A DNA stretch of 64,000 nucleotides from NCBI GenBank assembly GCA_963989245.1, contig OZ022348.1:29489623-29553622 (forward strand), in the 5' to 3' direction. The notes under the pieces were generated by a model. That model did not search any database and had not been told where the DNA came from. It saw nothing but the letters and a program-made list of their open reading frames with translations. The position numbers were made by a program, and so were the translations under genes. The stretch's first letter is position 1. The number at the start of each line of letters is the position of its first letter. Positions 31,723-40,722 of this stretch are shown here, in pieces. Source of the DNA: Nansenia antarctica (lineage: Eukaryota; Chordata; Actinopteri; Argentiniformes; Microstomatidae).

Positions 31723-31980
31723 GACGGGCTGAAGTGCCACTGTCAGCCAATGAATAAAGTCAAGTATTCCTCTATGACTGTGACTGTGTCACTCCTAGAG
31801 GGCTGCAAGATTAAAGCATCTAATGATTTTAACTCTAGCATGTTTACAAAAATGGTTTCAGCACCTATAGAATCAAAAAATGTACAAACTTGTAACCTAT
31901 ACAATGCACTAACTAGTATGAGATATTTAGAACAACTAATCATTTCATACAGTACCTTGACAGACAGTATAGTAGGATAG
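31132..31980 (+). CDS. Unrecognised open reading frame in arm B
   Basis: 282 codons. The first ~125 residues look protein-like and charged (SDWVQPLNEQQWSDFQVQER, SSLADRSRHADTY). The rest is simple-sequence-derived, including a Cys/Val run from a (TG)n tract at about 31700. AATAAAG lies near 31680. It sits opposite to, and within, the region where Ulp1 exons are expected. I do not recognise it; it could be a separate small insertion or a chance frame. Confidence 0.2.
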
Positions 31981-32211
31981 ATTAGGACATGTTTATTCAT
32001 TTGCACACAGGTCAGTACTTTGGACTGTGACCAGTTCACACTGGAATCTGATATAGGTCACATTTCAAAGGGCAATAGGAACAGCCAAACAAACAAATCA
32101 GATCTGGGCAGTAAATCAGATGTTAGCAGTAAGCCTTGCAGTGTGAACATAGTACCTTTCGTAGGGATTGACGTGCCATTGCCTCCCTCGTCCCATGGAG
32201 AATCATACATC

Positions 32212-32540
32212 CAGTATAGTGGTTGAGCAAAATTTGTTTTGCCCCTTGCCACTCTGATTTATAAGTATCTGGAGGTATGTTTCCATTACCTGAAAATGAC
32301 AAATGTTTAATAATTCAATGTTCAGTATTTCGTTTGAAATATTTTAACTTTATCTATCCTGTATGATGTTTACAATTATGAAAACAGTGTAGTCTTGGTT
32401 ACCTTCGCTGCCAGCCACTGGTGTGGCCTCAGTGTCAGGAACTCAGCATGGCGGAGGGTGTAGGACACGTTCCTGTTTTCTTTGGAATTAATCAATGCCA
32501 CTACCACCCCACTGTCTTCCTTCCCGCAGAGAGAGTTGAT
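32212..32540 (-). CDS. Ulp1/C48 N-terminal exons, arm B
   Basis: Exon 32540-32403 (46 codons): INSLCGKEDSGVVVALINSK, YTLRHAEFLTLRPHQWLAAK. Exon 32289 to about 32212: VMETYLQILINQSGKG. LRPHQWLAAKVMETYLQIL is the substrate-binding start of the Ulp1 fold (L-x-x-x-x-W-L-x-x-x-V-M-x-x-Y-L). Splice sites are consensus and the join is in phase 0. The His/Asp exon between here and 30897 was not found; the segment 30900-32200 may be interrupted. Confidence 0.6.
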
Positions 32541-32871
32541 CTGAAACACATTAGTTGAAATTGTTAAATATGATTTCAGACCCTCTTAGACAACATCATA
32601 CTACATATCAATATGTGTCATACTGTATGTACACTTTGACAAATTTGTAGAGCAACTATTCTCACAGAGTGGGCCGTGGTCTCCTGGTGGGCCTCAGAGC
32701 ACCACCAGTGGGCTTCGGAGCTTTTGGTAGCCTTCTATCAAAACATTAGATTGTTATTGTATTTGGAATTATTTATTCTTGTACTGCCCATTCAATACCT
32801 TGCTTTTGCACTTGGAACTTGTGTACTTATTATTCCTGATCACTAACAGTCCTCTTGACTACCAACGTTAA

Positions 32872-32945
32872 ATGGACTCATTGTAAGTTGCTTTGGGCAA
32901 AAGCATCTGCTAAATGACAGTAATGTGATGTAATGTGAAGCGTGC
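32872..32945 (+). repeat. Fish SINE-type 3' tail
   Basis: TTGTAAGTTGCTTTGGGCAA followed by AAGCATCTGCTAAATGAC is the widespread fish repeat tail (TAAGTCGCTTTGGATAAAAG then CGTCTGCTAAATG). A second copy in reverse lies at about 52440-52482. Confidence 0.7.
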
Positions 32946-33105
32946 TACATCTTTACCATAGCAAAAAAAAAGCCAAAAGGAGTGAAATGGTTCAAATCAT
33001 TGTAATGCTTGATGGATGTCTACTCTAAACTTGGAGTTGGTGGCTGACAACATGACAGATGGATGTAATGTAATGTAAATTAAATAAATAATGTATGCAA
33101 GGTAC

Positions 33106-33401
33106 CATGGTTTTGGCTGGTTGATCTTGGTTGATCTTGTTTTTTTGGGGGGGCTTTTTAACCTGCAATGCATATAAAGAAGAAATATTATTGTTAATTA
33201 CAACAACAATAATGTAGAATATATTTGGCACAAAATAGTACTGTAGTAGTAGTAGTTCATGATACCTCCTGTGCCATATCCACCTTCTCCTCCTCCTCCT
33301 CCTGTGTCATATCCACCTTCCTCACATCCTCCTCTTTCTCCTGTGTCATCCCTTGGTCTTTGTCACAGGAGTGTATCTTCTTTTTCCTGGACTTTTTTAA
33401 C
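33106..33401 (-). CDS. Two small basic/acidic exons after the transposase exon, arm B
   Basis: Exon 33401-33266 begins VKKSRKKK and has MTQEKEEDVRKVDMTQEEEE, ending AQE before GTATCATG. Exon 33162-33106 begins VKKPPQKNK. Both are preceded by near-identical introns (33494-33402 and 33265-33163) that start GTATCATGAACTACTACTAC and end TTTGGCAC..., TATATGC(T/A)TTGCAG. This is a tandem duplication of an intron-exon unit. They follow the transposase exon donor at 33495 in phase. The products would add a Lys-rich, Glu-rich linker between transposase and Ulp1 parts. Confidence 0.5.
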
Positions 33402-33494
33402 CTGCAAAGCATATAAAGAAGAAATATTATTGTTACAACAATAATGTAGCCTATATTTGGCACAAAATAGTACTGTAGTAGTAGTTCATGATAC

Positions 33495-35018
33495 CTTCAG
33501 AGGAGTAGTTTTGTGCTTTGGCGATGGCATGTCCGATGGTGGGTCAACATATTTGCTTCTTTGGCGGGACTGTGTGGTGGTCTGACATTTTTTGGCCCAC
33601 TGTTCTTCTGGGTTCTCTGGGACCTCAGGATGGCACGTTTTCGGCTTTATTGGTCTGATTGGCCTCGTTAGCATTTCCATAGGCATGCCATTTTTTATGA
33701 TGTGCTCCCTATATCTGCCTTGTAGGGAGGCATACTGCCTATTTATAAAGGCTGCAGGGCGGAGAGCTCTCTCTTTTTTCAGGATGGAGTTCTTCACAAT
33801 TCCGAACCACTGCTCTACATAAGTGTTTGTCTGCCTTGTTTCCTCTGTGCCATCCTTTATGTGGCCTCCATCCACAGCATACCGGCAGAGGTCACCAAGG
33901 AGGATTCCACTCCACAATGGGAAGATTCCCAAGTAGTCACTGAACAGCACATCTAGTAGCTCAGGACAGTAGTAGTGGTTTGGAAGTGCTTGATGGTTGC
34001 TCTCCATCCGGATTTCACCAGAGACCTCCTCAAACACTCCCTTGAACTCCTTTGTAAAAGGTGACCTTGCAAAGATGGTTTCAGCATCTGTTGGAAGCTC
34101 ATTCTGTTGGAGGAGAGGCTTTGTTTGTGTATCACCATGTAGTGTGCCAGTTTTGGCTATGAGCCCTTGCAAGACAGTGATACTCTTCTTTATCACCTCT
34201 GATGAGTACTTTGCCGTGAACACAACACACATGTGACGAAAGACTGTGAGAGCAGCCAGCATGCATGTGCTATTCAACAGCTGTGCAACGCAGTAAGTTG
34301 CAAACTCTCTCAGAGCCTTGTCTGTGGTCTTCCTGCTGAACGCCCCACTCACAGCCTTGATGATATGAGCAGAGCAGAGGTGGACAACAGTCATCTTCCT
34401 CATTTGTCTCCTGGTAAATCTCCCCTCAATAAGAAGGTGTGCCTTCTCGAGGTAAATGATGACATTCTCCTTATTGAAGGCCAGAAGGGCACTCTGGATT
34501 AAGGCCCAACTGTAATCAAGCTCCACCTGGTGGACTCGGATGACTGTCACTTTGGAGATCCTCAAGAGGGTCTGCATCAACCAGAATGACAGATTTGGGA
34601 CGGCGTGGTCATTTGTGATCATTTCTGTCACAGGCAGAGGTGGTCTGTCTCTTCCTCCTCCAGGCAGGGTAAGGCAGTAGTAAAATGCCCTTTTGTTTTG
34701 GTCGGGCATTTTGCTCACTATCTCTCCAGTAGCATCTAAGAACAGGGTCACAGGTTTTCTGCTCTGTAAGTGCTGGATGGCAATTCCCAAGCCACACTCT
34801 GTGTACAGATGGACAGCAAATGGATCTACCTGCAGGTGCTGGATATATCCAGGACAGAAGGTGAAGGTGTCTGACTCTCGTTGGATCCTTTGAGTAAGGA
34901 TTAATTCCAAGATTATGTCATTGTGTAGACGTGTGCTGCGATGGAATTCTGAGCCGATCTCTTTAAGCACATTTTTTAAAATGATTTTTGTCATGTTTCC
35001 AGCCACCAACTCATCCAC
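33495..35018 (-). CDS. DDE/RNase H-fold transposase-like exon, arm B
   Basis: Same 510-residue frame as arm A, with few changes (for example GEIVSKM for GGIVSKI, ML-AA for ML-AS, YVDPP for YFDPP). The candidate catalytic motifs FLDATG, DYSWAL, LCSAHIIK and TYVEQWFG are all kept. The donor at 33495 (AAG/GTATCATG) leads to the basic exons at 33401 and 33162. Two intact copies with mostly conservative changes suggest recent duplication. Confidence 0.6.
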
Positions 35019-35430
35019 TGGTGTCTTACTGAGTTTACGGTAGTTATTATAGGAGTAGGCTTTAAGGCTATACTAAGTTGTGAAGTGCATGAGGCTATCC
35101 CAGTTCTCTGTAGTGCACTACTCCCACGTATTTCGATTCAAATAAACATAAGGGGAACAAAGAGGAACTACTCTGGATATGTTGATATTATAAGCAATTT
35201 TGTGGACCCTCTTCCGCACACATCTACCGAGTGAGACACTTTATAGCGTGCGTAAAGGTATGTGTAAACTAGGCCTAGTTGTCCAATTTCATTTCATTTC
35301 AATCTGAAGTAAAATCATTATTGTGTGTATGGGTCAGTGGTTGACACTGGTGTTAAGCAATTTCTAAAACACACACTGGACTTTTTCTGTTGTCATGGAT
35401 GAAAATGCGCTTTTTAAGGGAAAGGTGGGT

Positions 35431-35446
35431 GGCTCTTAAAAGAGCC
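35431..35446 (-). terminator. Histone mRNA 3' stem-loop, second copy
   Basis: Reverse complement of GGCTCTTTTAAGAGCC, with the same flanks as at 4184-4199. It follows the inverted H1 tail. Confidence 0.95.
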
Positions 35447-35481
35447 TTTTTGTGGTTTAAGTGGTGTCACACTTTGAATGT

Positions 35482-35604
35482 TTACTCCTTCTTTGGGGCT
35501 GCCTTCTTTGCCTTGGGCTTGACTGCCTTGACAGCCTTTTTGGGGCTCTTAGCCGGAGCCTTCTTGACCGGTGTGGCCTTCTTAGGGCTCTTGGTGGCCT
35601 TCTT
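35482..35604 (-). pseudogene. Histone H1 C-terminal tail fragment, second copy
   Basis: Minus-strand copy of 4026-4148 with one or two changes (VKAVKPK for VKAAKPK). It is bounded by the LTR at 35605 and ends with TAA at 35484-35482. Confidence 0.85.
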
Positions 35605-36044
35605 TGTTACGGTTAGTCAATGTGTTTGGACCCAGATGCAGAGCAGAACAGAATGGAAACGATGCAGGATATGATTCCAAAATAAAGGTACTCTTTATTT
35701 GAGTAAACAGGAAATAATAAACCGCACAGTAAGCGATGAAATAAACGGGGAGAAAGCAAGTCTCCTAACAAGGCAAAACAAAGGATTAGCAATAGTCATA
35801 CGATACTTATCTCCTGGGCATACGAGGAGCAATAAGGCTGCGACAAGACTAAGACAATACGCACACACACGACGCAACATAAAGTGAACAATCGACTAAG
35901 AGGGAAAACACAGGGGGAACTAAATAGACCAGACAATCACTCACAGCTGTTCACAATCAGACAATTAGGACAGACAGAGAAACAGTACACAACATAGGGG
36001 GCGCCAACGGGTCGCTCCAAGGTAGAGCGATCCCCAACCTGACA
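35605..36044 (-). repeat. 3' LTR of chromovirus copy 2
   Basis: 440 bp, TGTCAGG to CGTAACA on the minus strand. It contains GTCGATTGTTC (minus sense, 35896-35886), the predicted RNA 5' end. Confidence 0.95.
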
Positions 36045-36077
36045 GTAATCCCCCCCCGACGAACGGCACCTGCCCGT

Positions 36078-37199
36078 TCACCTGGGTGCCTCAGGATGTA
36101 AACGTCGATAGTCCTCGATCAGGGAAGGGTCCAGTATATCCCTCTGAGGCACCCAGGACCGTTCCTCCGGCCCATACCCCTCCCAGTCCACCAAAAACTG
36201 AAACCCCCTACCCCTCCGCCGGCGGGGGGGTGGTGGGGCCAGGGGGCATGTAAGGAACGGTTTCAGGAGGGACACATGAAAGGTGGGATGAACCCGCATG
36301 GATGGTGGAAGTAGCAGTTTATATGCCACCGGGTTCACCCGCCGCACCACCTTGAAGGGTCCCACGAACCGAGGCGCCAGTTTCCTCGACTCAACCCGGA
36401 GAGGAAGGTCCCGGGTCGAGAGCCATACCTTCTGCCCCGGGCGAAAGATCGGGGCCGGGCGACGCCTGCGGTTGGCCTGAAGCTGGGACCGGACCGAAGC
36501 CCGCTGAAGCGCCGCCCTCACCCGCCTCCGGGTCCGACGACAGCGACCGACGTGGGCCTGGACGGAGGGCACTTCCGCCTCCTCCTCCTGCTCAGGGAAT
36601 AGGGGGGGTTGGTAACCATACTGACATTGAAAGGGGGACAGTCCAGTGGAAGAGCAGAGGAGGGTGTTGTGGGCGTACTCCGCCCACGCCAGCCGTCGGC
36701 TCCATGTCGCCGGATTGCCGGAGACGTAGCACCTCAGCACGCCCTCCAGGTCCTGGTTGACGCGCTCCGTCTGCCCATTGGATTGTGGATGGAAGCCGGA
36801 GGACAGGCTGACGGAGGCGCCGAGGCTGGTAGCGAACGCCTTCCAGAACCTGGAAGCGAACTGGGGCCCCCGATCAGACACCACGTCCTGCGGGAGACCG
36901 TGCACCCGAAAGACGTGCTGCACCACCAGGTCGGCCGTCTCTCGGGCTGAGGGGAGTTTGGGGAGAGGAATGAAATGGGCCGCCTTGGAGAATCGGTCCA
37001 CCACCACCAGGATGGTAGTGAACCCGTCGGAGGGAGGGAGACCCGAGATGAAGTCCAAGGAGATGTGGGACCAAGGACGTTTGGGGATGGGGAGAGGTCG
37101 GAGGAGCCCTGCTGAGGGCTGGCGGGAGGTTTTGCTGCGCGCGCGCACACCGGACAGGCTGCCACAAAGGCGCGCGTATCCCTCTCCGCTGTGGGCCAC
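36078..37199 (-). pseudogene. Integrase core and chromodomain, copy 2
   Basis: 373-residue open stretch: LDFISGLPPSDG (first Asp), VVSDRGPQFASRFW (second Asp), NGQTERVNQDLE (Glu), a GPY/F-like VGPFKVVRRVNPVAYKL, and a chromodomain LVDWEGYGPEERSWVPQRD. The zinc-binding region lies just upstream, partly in other frames (37150-37310). Confidence 0.9.
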
Positions 37200-37208
37200 C
37201 AGAACCTC

Positions 37209-37625
37209 CTACGAATAAAGTCCAGGGTCCTGGCAGCCCCGGGGTGACCGGTGAGAGACGACGCATGCGCCCATTGAAGCAGCCGTGAGCGCGCGGCCTT
37301 GGGGACAAAGCCTCCCCGGAGGTCCCCCCCCAGGATCAGGCTCCCGTCTGAGTGCCGTCCTTACCACACTATCAATCCCCCATGACACGGGGGCAACAAT
37401 GAGGGTCTCTGGGACAATGGGGTGGCTTCTCTCTACTAGGTCCACCGGGTCAAACTGTCGGGAAAGGGCGTCTGGCTTAGTGTTCTTAGACCCTGGCCTA
37501 AAGGAGATGGAGAAGCGGAAGCGAGTGAAAAACAGCGCCCACCTGGCTTGGCGTGAATTGAGCCGCTTCGCCCCCTGAATGTAGGCCAGGTTTTTGTGGT
37601 CGGTCCACACTACAAAGGGCTGCAC
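37209..37625 (-). pseudogene. RNase H block, copy 2
   Basis: FVVWTDHKNLAYIQGAKRLN and RFSISFRPGSKNTKPDALSR, the typical gypsy RNase H end. A TAG in place of a conserved Trp codon (near 37640) separates it from the upstream RNase H start. Confidence 0.85.
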
Positions 37626-37649
37626 GGCCCCCTCCAGCCACTGTCTCCA

Positions 37650-38147
37650 CTACTCCAAGGCTAATTTAATAGCCAAAAGCTCCCGATTCCCTACATCGTA
37701 GTTCCGTTCCGCCGATGACAGCCGACGTGAAAAAAAAGCGCATGGGTGCACCTTCCCGTCCTTCACACACCTCTGGGAGAGCACTCCTCCCACCGCTATG
37801 TCAGAGGCGTCCACCTCCACCAGAAATGGTATGTCCGAGTCTGGGTGGACTAGGACAGGGGCAGAGGTGAACCGCTGTTTGAGGTCCACGAAGGCGCTCT
37901 CTGCCTCCGTGGACCAGACGAAGGCCTGCAGGGTGGTCCTGGTGAGAGCCGTAAGAGGGGCAGCTAGGGCGCTAAAGTTACGGATAAACCGTCTATAAAA
38001 GTTCGCAAATCCTAAAAAACGCTGTAGCTGTTTGAGTGAGGAAGGACGGGGCCAGTCTAATACGGCGCTAACTTTAGCAGGATCCATCCGTAAATCCCCC
38101 CTTGTCACAATGAAGCCTAAAAACGAAACTGTCGGCATGAAAGACAC
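37650..38147 (-). pseudogene. RT connection and RNase H start, copy 2
   Basis: VSFLGFIVTRGDLRMDPAKV, RFLGFANFYRRFIRNFSALA and FLVEVDASDIAVGGVLSQR. It is in a different frame from the RT core at 38074-38448. Confidence 0.85.
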
Positions 38148-38448
38148 ATTTTTCCGCTTTCACAAACAATTGGTGGTGGAGGAGACGCTGGAGGACTTGC
38201 CTGACATGTTGTTGGTGTTGAGCAATGTCCTTAGAAAAAATAAGAATATCGTCCAGATAGACAAAAACTGAGTGACCGATTAAATCCCGCAGTACATCGT
38301 ATACCAGCGCTTGAAACACTGCGGGAGCGTTGGCGAGGCCAAACGGCATAACCAGATATTCGTAATGTCCATTGGGTGTGTTAAAGGCGGTTTTCCATTC
38401 ATCCCCCTCCCTCATCCTCACCAGATTGTAAGCGTTGCGAAGGTCCAA
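38074..38448 (-). pseudogene. RT core, copy 2
   Basis: MDLRNAYNLVRMREGDEWKT, LVMPFGLANAPAVFQ and VFVYLDDILIFSKD (catalytic YLDD). A TAG just upstream (near 38470) splits it from the RT N-terminus in the same frame. Confidence 0.9.
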
Positions 38449-38469
38449 TTTCGTAAACAGTCGCGCCCC

Positions 38470-38985
38470 CTACAGCGATTCGAAGGCGGTATCCATCAGA
38501 GGAAGGGGGTACCGATTCTTAATTGTAATGTCATTCAGCCCCCGGTAATCAATGCAGGGATGCTGTCCCCCGTCCTTCTTCGCCACGAAGAAGAAGCCTG
38601 CGCCAGCCGGCGAGGTGGAGGGACGGATCTGACCCGCGGCCAGTGCCTCCGTGATGTAGTCATTCATGGCGAGAGTCTCCGGGCGAGAAAGAGAAAACAA
38701 GCGTCCCCGTGGCGGCAACGTACCCGGTAGAAGGTCGATAGTGCAGTCATAGGGTCTATGAGGGGGTAGCTCCTGGGCCCTAGATTTGCTAAATACCTCC
38801 CCCAGGTCCCAATATATCCGGGGCACGCCTGTCAGGTCAGAACTGGGGAGGGGAGCGGGAACAGCGAGACTAGAGGGAGTGGTGTGTGACTTAGGTTGGG
38901 ATAGGGACAGCAACGGGGATGGGAGAGTAGTGGGTGGGGTAGTGAGCGGGGTGTCATCGTGCACAGTGACAGCGGCTGCTTCCAC
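38470..38985 (-). pseudogene. Protease-RT linker and RT N-terminus, copy 2
   Basis: YDCTIDLLPGTLPPRGRLF and AGAGFFFVAKKDGGQHPCID. It ends in TAG after LMDTAFESL. Confidence 0.85.
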
Positions 38986-39100
38986 GGCGAGCCGTCCTGT
39001 AGACCAGTCAATATGGGGGTTGAGGGCCGCTAGCCAGGGGTGGCCTAGTACGATAGGGCAATCGGGCGAGGTTACAATAAAAAACTGTATGGTTTCCCAA

Positions 39101-39457
39101 CTACCCCCCCCCTACCTGGAGGCGCACCGGCACCGTGCAATGAGTGATGGTACCCGACCCCAAAGGCCGACCGTCCAGGGCCCGAACTGGGACCGGTTCC
39201 TCCAACCTTTCTAAAGGAACCCCCCACCCCCCGGCCAGACCTTCGTCCATCAAATTCCCCGCTGCCCCCGAGTCCACGAGTGCCCGAACCTGACGAATAC
39301 TGTCCCCCCAGCACACCTTGCATAAAAAAAAAGTTTGTGGGTCGTTAAACCCAGAGGGTAGGTCCCCACCCGCCAGTACCCCTCCCGATACTAGCGGGCT
39401 GCCCCGTTTCCCGAGGTCCCTGGGCAGGTGGCATAGCGGTGACCCTTGCGCCCGCAC
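39101..39457 (-). pseudogene. Protease block, copy 2
   Basis: RALVDSGAAGNLMDEGLA carries the retropepsin DSGA motif. It is in a different frame from gag, as in elements that reach Pol by frameshift, though decay could also explain it. Confidence 0.8.
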
Positions 39458-40344
39458 CTAAAACAGCGCCGCTCGTCCAGCCGACGCCGTTTCTCCGTGC
39501 TGGAGAGATGTGCCGCGCCCAGTTGCATGGCCTCCTCTCCCTCCGTGGTCTCCTCCGGAAACCATCGGGCGGCCTCTCTAGCCGGAGGGGGTTGGGACGG
39601 AGCACTCTGTGATGAGCCCTTCTCATGAGCTCGCTCTCGGCGCCGATTGTCCACCTGCACCGAGAGCGCCACTATACCGTCCAACTGCTCCGGGAGCTCC
39701 CGGAGAGCGAGTTCGTCCTTCATCGCCTCCGAGAGCCCCTGGGCATAGAGTACTACCAGAGCTCTCTCCTCCCAACCCGCCTCCTTAGCCAGGGTGCGGA
39801 ACTCTATGGAGTAGTCCGCCACCGAGCGATCCCTCTGTCGACAAGCCGTGAGCCGCCGGCCGGCTTCGTGCCCCGATATCACCCGGGAGGTGTCGAATAT
39901 CTTGCGTAACTCCCGGGTGAAGGCAGTAGCATCGAAACACGCCAGTGACTGGCTCTCCCACTCGGCCGTGGCCCAGGAGAGGGCTCGGCCCGTCAACAGG
40001 GTAATGATGTACGCCACCCGGGACTGCTCGGTGGGGAAGGTCAGGGGCTGCAGACTGAAGATTAGTGAGCATTGGGTCAGGAACTCTCTGCAAGCCTCTG
40101 GTCGTCCGTCGTATCGCTCGGGAGGAGGCAGCCGGGGTTCCCGAGTGCTCACTGGAAGAGGAGGAGGTGCCGCAGCTGCCGCTGGTGGAGTAGGGTTGTC
40201 CTGGGCGGCCATCAAGTTGTTAATAGAGAGGGTCAGGTGCTGTAGCTGGGCCATCATTGTCTGCTGATTCCTCTCCTGCTGGGCTACCAAAGCCCCCTGG
40301 TTAGCTAGCACAGCGCGAAGGTGTTCTGTCTCTGCTGGGTCCAT
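39391..40344 (-). pseudogene. Gag with zinc knuckle, copy 2
   Basis: 317 residues: MDPAETEHLRAVLANQGALV start, RYDGRPEACREFLTQC, SVADYSIEFRTLAKEAGW, and a C-terminal knuckle CFRCGRKGHRYATC. No internal stop, so this Gag could in principle still be made if transcribed. Confidence 0.85.
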
Positions 40345-40348
40345 AATG

Positions 40349-40359
40349 GTCGATTGTTC
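40349..40359 (-). promoter_or_regulatory. Self-priming PBS, copy 2
   Basis: Minus-strand GAACAATCGAC starts exactly at the base after the LTR end. It is complementary over all 11 nt to GTCGATTGTTC inside the LTR (3733-3743 in the solo copy, 35896-35886 in the 3' LTR), 28 nt after a TATA-like box. This is the Tf1 self-priming geometry, in which the first 11 nt of the RNA prime reverse transcription. Confidence 0.85.
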
Positions 40360-40620
40360 TGTTACGGTTAGTCAATGTGTTTGGACCCAGATGCAGAGCA
40401 GAACAGAATGGAACCGATGCAGGATATGATTCCAAAATAAAGGTACTCTTTATTTGAGTAAACAGGAAATAATAAACCGCACAGTAAGCGATGAAATAAA
40501 CGGGGAGAAAGCAAGTCTCCTAACAAGGCAAAACAAAGGATTAGCAATAGTCATACGATACTTATCTCCTGGGCATACGAGGAGCAATAAGGCTGCGACA
40601 AGACTAAGACAATACGCACA
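40360..40620 (-). repeat. Partial 5' LTR of chromovirus copy 2
   Basis: Matches 35605-35865. It breaks at 40620, 31 nt short of the predicted R start, so promoter and U3 are missing. Confidence 0.9.
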
Positions 40621-40722
40621 GATATTTACGCACGCTTATTTTGCACTCTACTTTTGTTTGCTATTTGCTGAACCCTACTCTGAACCTGCTCTATACTCTG
40701 AACCCTGACCTACAGTAACCTT

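Larger units (their letters stand above)
33463..36044 (-). repeat. Inverted repeat arm B, outer block
   Basis: Reverse copy of 3585-6167 covering transposase exon, leader, stem-loop, H1 tail, AAGAAG target duplication and one LTR (35605-36044). Beyond the LTR this arm continues into the internal region of a gypsy element, whereas arm A has only a solo LTR. Confidence 0.9.
35605..40620 (-). mobile_element. Ty3/gypsy chromovirus (Tf1/sushi-like), decayed, copy 2
   Basis: Minus order: partial 5' LTR 40620-40360, self-priming PBS, gag, protease, RT, RNase H, integrase with chromodomain, polypurine tract (GGGGGGGATTAC) and 3' LTR 36044-35605. The family differs from copy 1: its LTR is that of the solo LTR at 3585. 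Nonsense codons near 38470 and 37640 and frame changes make it inactive. CTTCTT at 35599-35604 matches the target duplication seen in arm A. The 5' LTR is cut at 40620 next to a hAT element. Confidence 0.9.

Noticed and set aside
33035..33058. Similarity of GAGTTGGTGGCTG and AACATGACA to the start of the transposase exon
   Set aside because: Only ~20 matching bases, in opposite orientation, with no extension on either side; treated as chance or a tiny remnant.
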